This document shows, in pieces, positions 9,228 to 17,108 of a stretch of DNA of 42,159 nt (position 1 is the stretch's first letter; each line of letters opens with the position of its first letter). Source of the DNA: CAYPGJ01 sp964638515 (GTDB lineage Bacteria > Planctomycetota > Phycisphaerae > Phycisphaerales > UBA1924). The translations under genes were made by a program, and so were the position numbers. The DNA lies in NCBI GenBank assembly GCA_964638515.1, contig CAZWZL010000027.1, forward strand, positions 1-42,159, in the 5' to 3' direction. Under the pieces are notes generated by a model. That model was not told the origin of the DNA. It made no database searches and worked only from the letters and a program-made list of their open reading frames with translations.

Positions 9228-9557
9228 TCAGTTCGTGAGGGCCATAAAGATCATGGCCGTGCCGAGCAGGCCCATGGCGATGCCGACCCATGCGCGGACG
9301 TGTCCTCGGAGGCCTGGTCGTTTGTTGATTCGGATGAGGGCGACGATGCCGCAGATGATGGCTGGGGGCGCGAAGATCATGAGTGGCGAGAGGAGGCCGA
9401 GGTACCCTGCGGCGATGGCCCAGGCTGAGGTTTTGATGGGTAGGAGGTGTTTGAGGACGGCTTCGGCGTCGGCGTTTGGGGTGAGGAGCTTGGCGCCGCA
9501 GGAGGCGCAGGCCGGGGCGTTGGCGTTGTTTGGTTTACCGCACGTGGGACAGTACAT
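9228..9557 (-). CDS. Zinc-ribbon, DUF4190-like small membrane protein
   Basis: A 109-residue protein starting 'MYCPTCGKPN', with a second pair 'ACASCGAKLL', forming a zinc ribbon. A linker is followed by two hydrophobic helices, 'AIAAGYLGLLSPLMIFAPPA' and 'WVGIAMGLLGTAMIFMAL', separated by 'RINKRPGLRGHVRA'. This matches the small DUF4190-type membrane proteins that often carry an N-terminal zinc ribbon. AAGGGG lies upstream of ATG 9555-9557. It precedes the dispanin-like gene in a two-gene unit and is divergent from the DUF2752 gene, with only about 30 bases between the starts, so all three may share one control region. Function is unknown. Confidence 0.68.
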   Translation of the reverse strand: MYCPTCGKPNNANAPACASCGAKLLTPNADAEAVLKHLLPIKTSAWAIAAGYLGLLSPLMIFAPPAIICGIVALIRINKRPGLRGHVRAWVGIAMGLLGTAMIFMALTN

Positions 9558-9587
9558 GATTCCCCTTGAGCGTTCGGGAGCGCGATC

Positions 9588-10100
9588 GTGCAACGAACAC
9601 CGGCGAGCAACGTAGCGGGGGGCGGGTGGCCTTTCAACAGGAAGTTGTCGGTCTGCGGGATCATTGTTGTTTGCGCGGGGGCGTGGATGTTGTGGGCGTG
9701 GCATCCGTCGGAGCTTGGGTGGATGCCGGCGTGCCCGAGCCGCGTGCTTGGCGGGTGGCTGTGCCCCGGGTGCGGGTCGTTGCGTGCGACGCATCACCTG
9801 CTGCACTTGCGCGTGGGGGAGGCGTTGCGTCACAACGCGCTGGCGGTGGCGTTGGGCGCGCCGGCATTGGCGTTCGTGGTGTGGTCGATGGCGCATGTGG
9901 CGGTTTGCGGGCTGGGCGCGCGCGGCGTGCGCGCTCCCGCGTGCACGGGCTGGGTCGTGCTTGCCATCGTGATCGGCTTCGGGGTGATTCGAAACGTGGC
10001 GTGGTCCGCCTTCGATCCGCTTCGGCCGCCGGAACCGCTCGACTCCTCGAAGACCCCCACCCCCGCTATGCTGGTTGCCCCTTCGGGCAGCGAGCATTGA
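9588..10100 (+). CDS. DUF2752-family membrane protein
   Basis: A 170-residue protein with the DUF2752 signature 'GWLCPGCGSLRATHHLLHLR' followed by 'GEALRHNALAV', between predicted membrane helices at about residues 20-40, 85-107 and 120-140. The start is GTG 9588, preceded by GGGAG with 7-base spacing. DUF2752 proteins are small membrane proteins of unknown function, often near zinc-ribbon or dispanin-type membrane genes, as here. The last 30 residues are a soluble tail. The gene ends 12 bases before the hydroxyacyl-CoA dehydrogenase start, so the two may be cotranscribed, although a functional link is not apparent. Confidence 0.78.
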   Translation: MQRTPASNVAGGGWPFNRKLSVCGIIVVCAGAWMLWAWHPSELGWMPACPSRVLGGWLCPGCGSLRATHHLLHLRVGEALRHNALAVALGAPALAFVVWSMAHVAVCGLGARGVRAPACTGWVVLAIVIGFGVIRNVAWSAFDPLRPPEPLDSSKTPTPAMLVAPSGSEH

Positions 10101-10112
10101 GAGGAGACGGCC

Positions 10113-10982
10113 ATGAGCGAGATCCGGAAGATCGGCGTGATCGGGGCGGGGCAGATGGGTGGCGGCATCGCGCTGGTGGCCGCGCAAACCGGACACGACG
10201 TCGTGGTTCAGGACGCCTTTCAGGGCTCCATCGAGAAGTGCAAGGCCCTCCACAAGAAACTGCTGGACCGCGCGGTCGAGAAGGGCAAGGCCACCCGAGC
10301 CGACGCTGACGGCGCTCTGGCGCGCATTCGATTTTCCGCCTCGCTCGACGACCTGAAGGGTGTGGACTGGGTGGTCGAGGCCATCGTCGAAGACGCGAGC
10401 ATCAAGAAGGAGTTGTTCAGGAAACTCGCGGCCCTTCTGCCCGACCCGAACGCCGTGCTCGCGACCAACACCAGCAGCATCAGCATCACCGAGATCGCGG
10501 CCGCGCTTCCCAATGAGCATCAGTCGCGCGTCGTCGGCATGCATTTCTTCAACCCCGTGCCGATCATGGCGCTCGTCGAGGTCATCAAGGGCATGCAGAC
10601 CTCGGACGACGTGGTCGCCCGAACCGTGGCGCTCGCCGAGCGTTTCGGCAAGACTCCTCTCGCCGCGAACGATCGTCCCGGCTTCGTTTCCAATCGCGTG
10701 CTGATGCCCATGATAAACGAGGCGTTCTACGCGCTCATGGAGGGCGTGGCGAAACCCGAAGCCATCGACGGGATCATGAAGCTCGGGTGCAACTTCCCGA
10801 TGGGCCCCCTGCGTCTCGCCGATTTCATCGGGCTCGACACGTGCGTGCACATCATGGACGTGCTCGCCGACGGCCTCAACAACGACCGTTACCGCGCCTG
10901 CCCGCTGCTCAAGCAGTTCGTCGCGGCCGGTCGGCTGGGCGACAAGACAGGCCGCGGCGTCTACGAGTACCCCCTCAAGTAA
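10113..10982 (+). CDS. 3-hydroxyacyl-CoA (3-hydroxybutyryl-CoA) dehydrogenase
   Basis: A 289-residue NAD-dependent dehydrogenase oxidising 3-hydroxyacyl-CoA to 3-ketoacyl-CoA in beta-oxidation, butyrate metabolism or isoleucine/valine breakdown. The N-terminal Rossmann motif is 'GVIGAGQMGGGIA' (glycines at 11-16). The catalytic pair is His144 in 'GMHFFNPVP' and Glu156 in 'ALVEVIKG', with the correct 12-residue spacing; 'ATNTSS' at 117-122 is also present. The C-terminal helical domain shows 'RPGFVSNRVLMPMINEAF' and 'NFPMGPLRLADFIGLD'. GAGAGGAGA precedes the ATG at 10113. It likely acts with the crotonases and thiolase of this window. Its stop codon abuts the stop of the convergent receiver gene with no base between. 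Confidence 0.93.
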   Translation: MSEIRKIGVIGAGQMGGGIALVAAQTGHDVVVQDAFQGSIEKCKALHKKLLDRAVEKGKATRADADGALARIRFSASLDDLKGVDWVVEAIVEDASIKKELFRKLAALLPDPNAVLATNTSSISITEIAAALPNEHQSRVVGMHFFNPVPIMALVEVIKGMQTSDDVVARTVALAERFGKTPLAANDRPGFVSNRVLMPMINEAFYALMEGVAKPEAIDGIMKLGCNFPMGPLRLADFIGLDTCVHIMDVLADGLNNDRYRACPLLKQFVAAGRLGDKTGRGVYEYPLK

Positions 10983-11399
10983 TCACGCTCCGCCCTGCTC
11001 CCCGGACTCGATGCGCCGCACCATGGCCGCACGAAGCTCCCGCTCGTCCAGCGGCTTGTACAACCGAGGCCGATGAAGCAGGTGCACCGGGAGAATCTGG
11101 GGCGAGGTGTACCCCGTGACGAACAGGAAGGGAACGCCGCGCCGTTCCAGCGCATCGGCGATGGCTCCCGAATGCTTGCCGCGCAGATTCACGTCCAGAA
11201 GCGCCGCATCGATGGGCCTGGAATCGACCATGCGCTCGCCCTCTTCCGCGCTCGCCGCGGGCCCGACAACTCGACACCCCCACTCCTCAAGGTGCGACGC
11301 AAGCCATCTCGCGGTGAGGTAATCATCCTCGACAACCAGCACGCGAAGCCCCTTGAGCGCCTTGCGCTGCTCCACCTCCGGTTCATCGGCCATCATCAT
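10983..11399 (-). CDS. Stand-alone response regulator receiver protein
   Basis: A 138-residue CheY-like receiver with no output domain. It has the acidic pair in 'LVVEDDYLTA' (residues 24-26), phosphoacceptor Asp69 in 'ALLDVNLRG', Thr95 in 'FVTGY' and Lys115 in 'YKPL'. Its ATG at 11397-11399 overlaps the stop of the sensor kinase by four bases (ATGA), so the pair is translationally coupled and the receiver is the evident partner of that kinase. ATG codons at 11396 and 11393 are also in frame. Single-domain receivers of HWE/HisKA_2 kinases usually relay phosphate or act by protein contact; the downstream target is unknown. Confidence 0.9.
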   Translation of the reverse strand: MMMADEPEVEQRKALKGLRVLVVEDDYLTARWLASHLEEWGCRVVGPAASAEEGERMVDSRPIDAALLDVNLRGKHSGAIADALERRGVPFLFVTGYTSPQILPVHLLHRPRLYKPLDERELRAAMVRRIESGEQGGA

Positions 11400-14300
11400 G
11401 ACTGTGGCTCCGAAGAAGCACGAGTCAACGATTTGCCCTGACCGTCGGCCGACTCCGGTGGATCGAGCGCGGCCGCGATGTGGCACCGCAAGCCCTCCGG
11501 CTCGAACTCGATAACCGCTTTTCCACCAAGCTCGTACATGATCGCATCCGTGATGAGGGAGGTGCCAAGTCCCCTCTGCGCCACCTCCCCCACCGGCGGA
11601 CCGCCCTGCTCCCGCCATTCAAGATCGAGACCGCGCGGAGCATCCTCCGCCCCCTCCACATTCCAACGCACGCTCACCACCCCCGAAGAGAGCGACAATG
11701 CGCCGTACTTGATCGCGTTCGTGGCCAGCTCGTGCAGCGCCATGCAAAGAGGCGTCGCCGCACGAGGCGGGAGCAACGCGTTGGGCCCGTGCACCTCCAC
11801 CCGCGGCCCCGACGGATCGGAATACGGCTCCAGCGTCTCGCGCACCAACTCGCCGATGCGCACGCCCGACCACTTGCTCTGCGCCAGCAACGCATGCGTC
11901 CGGGCGAGCGCGCGCAGTCGACCCGTGAACGCCGCCCGGAAAGTCGCCAGTGATTCCGCGCTGCGCGCCGTCGCGTCCGCAAGCGAAAGTATCGCCGCCA
12001 GATTGTTCTTCACCCGGTGATCCAGCTCCTGCATCATGAACGTCTGCCGCTGCTCCCCTCGGACGCGCTCGGTCACGTCCTGCACCAGCGAGTGAACGGC
12101 CTGGATGCGCCCCTGATCGTCCGCGATCGACCAGTTGTACCACTCGCAGTGCAGAGTGCGCCCGTCCTTGTGGTAATTGCGGTTCTGGCAGATCACGCCC
12201 GTCTGTTCGCCACCGAGCAGGCGACCGATGATCTCGCCCACGTGCGCCTCATCGGCCTCGTGCACGAACCGCCACTCGCTCAGCAACCGCCCGACGTTCT
12301 CCTTCACCGTCCACCCGAACATCCGCTCGGCCTGCGGCGACCAGCTTCGCACCCGGAAATCCGGGCTCCACTCGATATAGGCCAGCGGCGAGTTCTCAAT
12401 CATCGATCGCACCTGCCGGTCCGATCGCTCCACCGCCTGCTCCGCCTGCTTGAGCCGAGTCGTCTCCACAAGAACACCGGACATCCGACACGGCTTGCCG
12501 TTCCGCATCTCGACACCCACGCTGTCGCGCACCCAGACGACCGACCCATCCTTGCGGCGCATCCGATACTCGAATTCGTGGCCCTCGCCACGCCCCAAGG
12601 CGCCAAGGCAGAACGCCATGGCCCATTCCGCATCATCCTCGTGCAGCGTCCGCTTCCAGAACCCCTCCGCCTTCCACTCCTCCGTCGAGTATCCCAACAG
12701 CGATTCCGCCGCCTCGCTCACATATGTGAACCGGAACGTCGTCGGGTCCACCTCCCAGAGCACGATCTTGAGAGAGTCGGCGATGAGTCGCTCACGCTCG
12801 ACCGCCCGCCGCATGGCGCCCTCCACCTCGCGCAGCTCCGAGACGTCCGAGACGACGCCCAGCATCCGGACCGCCTCCCCGCGCGAGTCATAGACGAACC
12901 GACCTCGTCCCCGAACCCATCGCTCACGGCCGTCGGGCAGCGCCACTCGATACTCGCGCTCGAACAGCTCACGGTCCCCCTGAGAATGGGCAACCGCGGA
13001 CTCCAATTCTTCGATGTCCGCGGGATGCACGCGCGCACGAAACGCGGCGTACGTGCCGTTGAACTCGCCGGGCGCGTAGCCCCACAGCCGCCTGTGATGG
13101 CCGGACCACACGATCCTCCCCGTCACGAGATCCCAATCGAACGCCCCGATCTGCGCCACCTCGAGTGTCGTGCCCAATCGCGCTTCCGTTTCGCGGGACT
13201 TGCGCTCTGCGTCCTTGCGCATGGACACATCGGTCACCCCGCCCAGCATGCGAATCGCACGCCCCGAAGCGTCGCGCAGAAACGTCCCGCGATCTAACAC
13301 ATGCGCGTACGTTCCGTCGCCCCGTCGAAACCGATAGCCCGCCTCCCACACGGCTGCCCCACCCGTAACCGCGTCATTCAAACCTGAAACCACTCCCGAT
13401 CGATCGTCCGGGTGGACGCAATCCTCCCACCACTCGAGATTGGTTCGCATGTTGCACTCAGCGTGCCCGAACAACCTCGAGATGCCTTCCCCCCACCAGA
13501 GCGTGTTCGTTCCCATGTCCCAGTCGTATACGGCGTCGTTCGTCGCCGAGGTCAATGCCCGGTAGCGCTCCTCCCGCTCCATCAGCGCCGCCATGGCGCG
13601 CGCCCGTTCCGTCACGAGCCCCGCCACAAGCAACGTCGTGCATGCGACGACGATGAGGTACATCGCAAACACCATCTCGGGCCCCGCGCCTTGCGCGGCC
13701 CCGCGAAACAATCCACGCTCAAACACCGCTCCGCCCACCGCCGCGACCACCAGCAGCGTGGAAGCCAGCGCAGCCCCGAACGGCGTCAGACGCACCGCCG
13801 CCCACAGAACCACGGGAAGCGGCAGATACGCGAGTTCAAACCCGCCGCCGCGCTGATTCGGAGTCAGAAACGCAAAGTAGGATGCGATGCTCAGCGCCAT
13901 CAGCACGCCGCCAAACTCAAGCCTGCGCGCGATCGTCGATGTCGCCCACGCGCGCCCGGCCGCACACGACACAATGGCCGCGCCCAGCGTCGCGGCACAG
14001 AGCGCATTCCCCAGGAACCACACCGGCCATATCACCCCGAACGGCTGGGGGTTCGTCGTCGCCATGAACGCGAGCGCCGTCGAACCAAACGTCGCCGACA
14101 CACCCGGCCCGATCAGCGCAGCAAAGAACAGAAACCCAAGCACGCTCCGAAAGCTCGAAAGGTCCTTCTCGATCCCGAACCGCGCCACCAGCCACGCCGC
14201 CACACCGGCTTCGAGCATGTTGCCCGTCGCGATCATCCCGCCCTGCGCGAGCCACAGAGAATCCGTTCGCGAGACGCCGTGCGAGATCACGAGATTGACC

Positions 14301-14494
14301 GCGAGCGCACCGATCCAGATCACCGGCAGCGCCGATCGCCCGAGCAGAATCGCCGCGGCGATCGCGATCCCCGCCGGCGGCCAAAACAACGAGGCCTGCG
14401 GACTGGTGGTGGCGGCCTGGAACCCCAGCAGCCCGGTCGCGACGTAAGCCACGAACAGGATGACAAGCCACACCACGAGGCGCATTCGGCTCAT
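11396..14494 (-). CDS. MASE1 - four-PAS - HWE/HisKA_2 sensor histidine kinase
   Basis: A 1032-residue membrane sensor kinase. Residues 1 to about 300 are a MASE1 membrane sensor ('FWPPAGIAIAAAILLG', 'WFLGNALCAATLGAA'). Four PAS/PAC units follow, each ending in a pattern such as 'MLGGVTDVS', 'MLGVVSDVS', 'MSGVLVETT' or 'VHSLVQDVT'. The dimerisation domain has 'ELDHRVKNNLAAIL' with phospho-acceptor His826, typical of the HisKA_2/HWE group. The ATPase domain has 'ALHELATNAIKYGAL' (Asn926) and 'RGLGTSLITDA'. The signal is unknown. I chose ATG 14492-14494, just before the first membrane helix; an in-frame GTG at 14570-14572 would add 26 uncharged-polar and basic residues. It is coupled to the receiver gene downstream and divergent from prpB. 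Confidence 0.9.
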   Translation of the reverse strand: MSRMRLVVWLVILFVAYVATGLLGFQAATTSPQASLFWPPAGIAIAAAILLGRSALPVIWIGALAVNLVISHGVSRTDSLWLAQGGMIATGNMLEAGVAAWLVARFGIEKDLSSFRSVLGFLFFAALIGPGVSATFGSTALAFMATTNPQPFGVIWPVWFLGNALCAATLGAAIVSCAAGRAWATSTIARRLEFGGVLMALSIASYFAFLTPNQRGGGFELAYLPLPVVLWAAVRLTPFGAALASTLLVVAAVGGAVFERGLFRGAAQGAGPEMVFAMYLIVVACTTLLVAGLVTERARAMAALMEREERYRALTSATNDAVYDWDMGTNTLWWGEGISRLFGHAECNMRTNLEWWEDCVHPDDRSGVVSGLNDAVTGGAAVWEAGYRFRRGDGTYAHVLDRGTFLRDASGRAIRMLGGVTDVSMRKDAERKSRETEARLGTTLEVAQIGAFDWDLVTGRIVWSGHHRRLWGYAPGEFNGTYAAFRARVHPADIEELESAVAHSQGDRELFEREYRVALPDGRERWVRGRGRFVYDSRGEAVRMLGVVSDVSELREVEGAMRRAVERERLIADSLKIVLWEVDPTTFRFTYVSEAAESLLGYSTEEWKAEGFWKRTLHEDDAEWAMAFCLGALGRGEGHEFEYRMRRKDGSVVWVRDSVGVEMRNGKPCRMSGVLVETTRLKQAEQAVERSDRQVRSMIENSPLAYIEWSPDFRVRSWSPQAERMFGWTVKENVGRLLSEWRFVHEADEAHVGEIIGRLLGGEQTGVICQNRNYHKDGRTLHCEWYNWSIADDQGRIQAVHSLVQDVTERVRGEQRQTFMMQELDHRVKNNLAAILSLADATARSAESLATFRAAFTGRLRALARTHALLAQSKWSGVRIGELVRETLEPYSDPSGPRVEVHGPNALLPPRAATPLCMALHELATNAIKYGALSLSSGVVSVRWNVEGAEDAPRGLDLEWREQGGPPVGEVAQRGLGTSLITDAIMYELGGKAVIEFEPEGLRCHIAAALDPPESADGQGKSLTRASSEPQS

Positions 14495-14862
14495 CGATCT
14501 CGGCTCGGCTTCCTGAAGCAAGCAGGGGCTCCCGCGCCGTCCATCGACCCCCGACCCACGGACCGGCGCCACAATAGCCTAGAGACCCCCCTGTCAAAGG
14601 GAAAGCTCAAATCGGCCCGCCTCGCCCCCGACCCCGCTTCCAGAAAAGAGAACGCGGCGTGGCGCCGTCAAACGCTCACGCCGCGCGTCGTTGTGTCCCT
14701 CACGGAGATGCGCTGCCCGTGAGAGATCGTGGTGCGGAGCCGACTCTCCTCAAGCCGGCCCCGCTCCCATCGTCACATCGCTGTTCGCTCCCGAACCCCC
14801 CGCGGTTGCACGATTGCTCCAAGCCGCGCGGATCGCACGTCGCCCGCTGATAACATCGAGAG
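14495..14862. other. Long divergent intergenic region with two inverted repeats
   Basis: About 370 bases between the sensor-kinase and prpB starts contain no gene that I can support. They hold two inverted repeats: CGCGGCGTG (14653-14661) with CACGCCGCG (14677-14685), loop 15; and CTCACGG (14699-14705) with CCGTGAG (14717-14723), loop 11. On the minus strand the first is followed by a T/C-rich run, so it could act as a leader terminator for the kinase transcript. A TAACAT hexamer at 14851-14856 ends only six bases before the prpB ATG. Confidence 0.5.
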
Positions 14863-15801
14863 ATGCCCCTCGCCCCATCACCGACTCCACCGCCGCCCGG
14901 CGCGCGGCTGCGCACGCTCATGACGAACGGTTGCGTTCCGATGCCCGGCGCATTCAACGGGCTCGTCGGACGAGCCGTGGCCCGCGCAGGCTTCGACGCA
15001 ACGTACATCTCCGGCGCCGCGGTGTCGGCCTCGGCAGGCGTGCCGGACGTCGGCGTGCTGTCCCTGGAACACTTCGCCCGCGTCATCGAAGAAGTCGCCC
15101 GCTCCTCCGGCCTCCCCGTCCTCGCCGACGCCGACACCGGGTTCGGCGAAGAGGAAATGGTCGTCCGCACTGTGCACGAATACGCCCGCGCCGGCGGCGC
15201 CGGATTCCACATCGAAGATCAGGTCTTTCCCAAGCGTTGCGGCCACCTCGACGGAAAACGCCTTCTCAGCGTCGAACACATGCAGGAAAAAGTCGCCGCC
15301 GCCGCCGCCGCGCGCGATGCGCTCGGCGGGACGTTCGTCGTCTGCGCACGCACCGACGCACGAGGCGTGGACGGGCTCGATGAAACCATCTCCCGCGCCC
15401 GAGCGTACGCTCAGGCCGGCGCCGACATGATCTTTCCAGAAGGGCTCGCCGCCGAAAGCGAGTTCGGAGCCGTGGCCGACGCGTTGCGCGACGCCCCCGG
15501 ACCCGCGCCCAAGGGCGGCCCGTTCCTGCTCGCCAACATGACCGAGTTCGGCAAGACCCCCATCATCCCGCTCCCGCGCTTCGCGGCCATGGGCTATCAC
15601 GCCGTGATCTTCCCGGTTTCCACCCTCCGCATCGCCATGCGCGCTATCGACGATGCGCTCGTCGCGCTCCGAAACGACGGCCACGTCAATTCCGTCATCG
15701 ACAAGATGCAAACGCGCACAGACCTCTACGCCCTGCTGGGCTACACTCCGGGACAGGCGTGGCGCTTCCCGGCGTCCACGTCGGAGCGCGAGCGCGGCTG
15801 A
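14863..15801 (+). CDS. prpB: Methylisocitrate lyase / PEP mutase family (PrpB)
   Basis: A 312-residue member of the isocitrate lyase/PEP mutase superfamily. The loop 'KRCGH' at 124-128 (catalytic Cys126) and 'LADADTGFG' (Asp89 and Asp91, magnesium site) are the marks of methylisocitrate lyase, which cleaves 2-methylisocitrate to pyruvate and succinate as the last step of the methylcitrate cycle. Length is close to PrpB. A proline-rich stretch at residues 5-13 precedes the barrel. prpC follows after 59 bases, as in classical prp operons, while the PrpD candidate is 10 kb to the left. The nearest upstream purine run is GAGAG, right at the start codon, and a -10-like hexamer lies six bases before the ATG, so the message may be nearly leaderless. 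Other lyases of this family cannot be fully excluded. Confidence 0.88.
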   Translation: MPLAPSPTPPPPGARLRTLMTNGCVPMPGAFNGLVGRAVARAGFDATYISGAAVSASAGVPDVGVLSLEHFARVIEEVARSSGLPVLADADTGFGEEEMVVRTVHEYARAGGAGFHIEDQVFPKRCGHLDGKRLLSVEHMQEKVAAAAAARDALGGTFVVCARTDARGVDGLDETISRARAYAQAGADMIFPEGLAAESEFGAVADALRDAPGPAPKGGPFLLANMTEFGKTPIIPLPRFAAMGYHAVIFPVSTLRIAMRAIDDALVALRNDGHVNSVIDKMQTRTDLYALLGYTPGQAWRFPASTSERERG

Positions 15802-15860
15802 ACACGCCACGCGCCAAAGCGCCGATTCACACGCGATCGACCACAGGAGCAGTATTCCCA

Positions 15861-17003
15861 ATGGCCACCGCCTCCCCCGCCAAACCGTCCGCCGACTTCG
15901 CCAAGGGCCTCGAGGGCATCGTCGCAGGCGAAACCGATATCTGCTGCATCGAGCAGGACCAGCTCATCTATCGCGGCTACGACATCCACGACCTCTCCGA
16001 AAACGCCACCTTCGAAGACGTGGCCTTCCTTCTCCTCGTCGGGCACAAGCCCTCTCCCGCGGAACTGGCTGCCTTCAAGAGCGAGATCATCCGAGAGCGC
16101 CAACTGCCTCCCATGGCCATCGAGGTCATCAAAGCCACGGCCAAACTCCCGAACGCCGTGCCCATGGACATCCTCAGGTCCGCCGTCTCCGTGCTCGCTC
16201 ACCTCGACACCGATTGCCAGGACAACTCCCCCGAAGCCAACCTGCGCAAAAGCAAGCGGCTGCTCGCCAAGATCCCGACCATCATCGGGCACATGCAGAA
16301 CGTCATCGACGGCAAGCCCATCGTCTCCCCGGACGACTCCCTCGACCACGCCGCCAATCTCCTCTACATGATGACCGGCCGTAAGCCCTCCGCCGAAGAG
16401 GCCCGCATCATCGACGTCTCGCTCATCCTCTACGCCGAGCACGATTACAACGCCAGCACCTTCACTTCCCGCGTCATCGCCGGCACCCTCTCCGATCTCC
16501 ACGGCGCCGTGACCGGCGCCATCGCCGCCCTCAAGGGCCCGCTCCACGGCGGCGCCAATGAAGCCGCGATGGACATGCTCAAGGAAGTCGGCTCTCTCAA
16601 CAACGTCGACAGCTTCATGAAGAACGCCTTCGCCACCAAACGAAAGATCATGGGCTTCGGCCACCGCGTCTACAAGAACGGCGACCATCGCGCACCCATC
16701 CTTCACGAACTCGGCAAGGCCTACGCGCAGAAGAAGGGCGGCGAAGCGCTCAAATGGTTCGACATCGGCGAGAAGGTCCAGAAGATCATGCTCGACCAGA
16801 AGAAGATCTGGCCGAACGTCGATTTCCCCTGCGGCATGACCTACTTCGTCATGGGCATCCCCGTGCCTCAGTACACACCCATCTTCGTCGCCTCACGAAT
16901 CACCGGCTGGGCCGCGCACATCATGGAACAGCACGCCAACAACCGGCTCATCCGCCCGCTGAGCGTGTACACGGGGCCCGCGATTCGGAAGTGGAACGGC
17001 TGA
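15861..17003 (+). CDS. prpC: Citrate / 2-methylcitrate synthase
   Basis: A 380-residue citrate synthase fold protein. Catalytic residues are visible: His229 in 'GPLHGGANE', His268 in 'GFGHRVYKNGDHR' and Asp321 in 'NVDFPCGMTY', plus 'AEHDYNASTFTSRV' at 192-204. It condenses oxaloacetate with acetyl-CoA or propionyl-CoA. The short length (about 380) and position directly after prpB favour 2-methylcitrate synthase, but many small citrate synthases are bifunctional, and this may also be the main citrate synthase. ATG 15861 follows AGGAG at a good distance; the open frame upstream overlaps prpB and is rejected. A 12-bp perfect hairpin follows the gene. Confidence 0.88.
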   Translation: MATASPAKPSADFAKGLEGIVAGETDICCIEQDQLIYRGYDIHDLSENATFEDVAFLLLVGHKPSPAELAAFKSEIIRERQLPPMAIEVIKATAKLPNAVPMDILRSAVSVLAHLDTDCQDNSPEANLRKSKRLLAKIPTIIGHMQNVIDGKPIVSPDDSLDHAANLLYMMTGRKPSAEEARIIDVSLILYAEHDYNASTFTSRVIAGTLSDLHGAVTGAIAALKGPLHGGANEAAMDMLKEVGSLNNVDSFMKNAFATKRKIMGFGHRVYKNGDHRAPILHELGKAYAQKKGGEALKWFDIGEKVQKIMLDQKKIWPNVDFPCGMTYFVMGIPVPQYTPIFVASRITGWAAHIMEQHANNRLIRPLSVYTGPAIRKWNG

Positions 17004-17042
17004 CCGCGGCCGGCTCGGGGTCGTGCAATGCGAGAGCAGTGA

Positions 17043-17072
17043 AAAGGCTCAGGGACGGAACCCTGAGCCTTT
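17043..17072 (+). terminator. Intrinsic-terminator-like hairpin after prpC
   Basis: AAAGGCTCAGGG (17043-17054) pairs perfectly with CCCTGAGCCTTT (17061-17072), 12 bp, loop of six. The 3' arm ends in TTT followed by GTCGTTTG. It lies between convergent genes, and because the arm ends are A/T-rich it may work in both directions. Confidence 0.8.
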
Positions 17073-17108
17073 GTCGTTTGATGTGGTGGGCGCGATCGGC
17101 TCGTCGGC

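Noticed and set aside
9228..10850. 540-codon minus-strand open frame across the DUF2752 and hydroxyacyl-CoA dehydrogenase genes
   Set aside because: Only its last part (9228-9557) is a recognisable zinc-ribbon protein with its own ribosome site; the rest is antisense to two solid genes.
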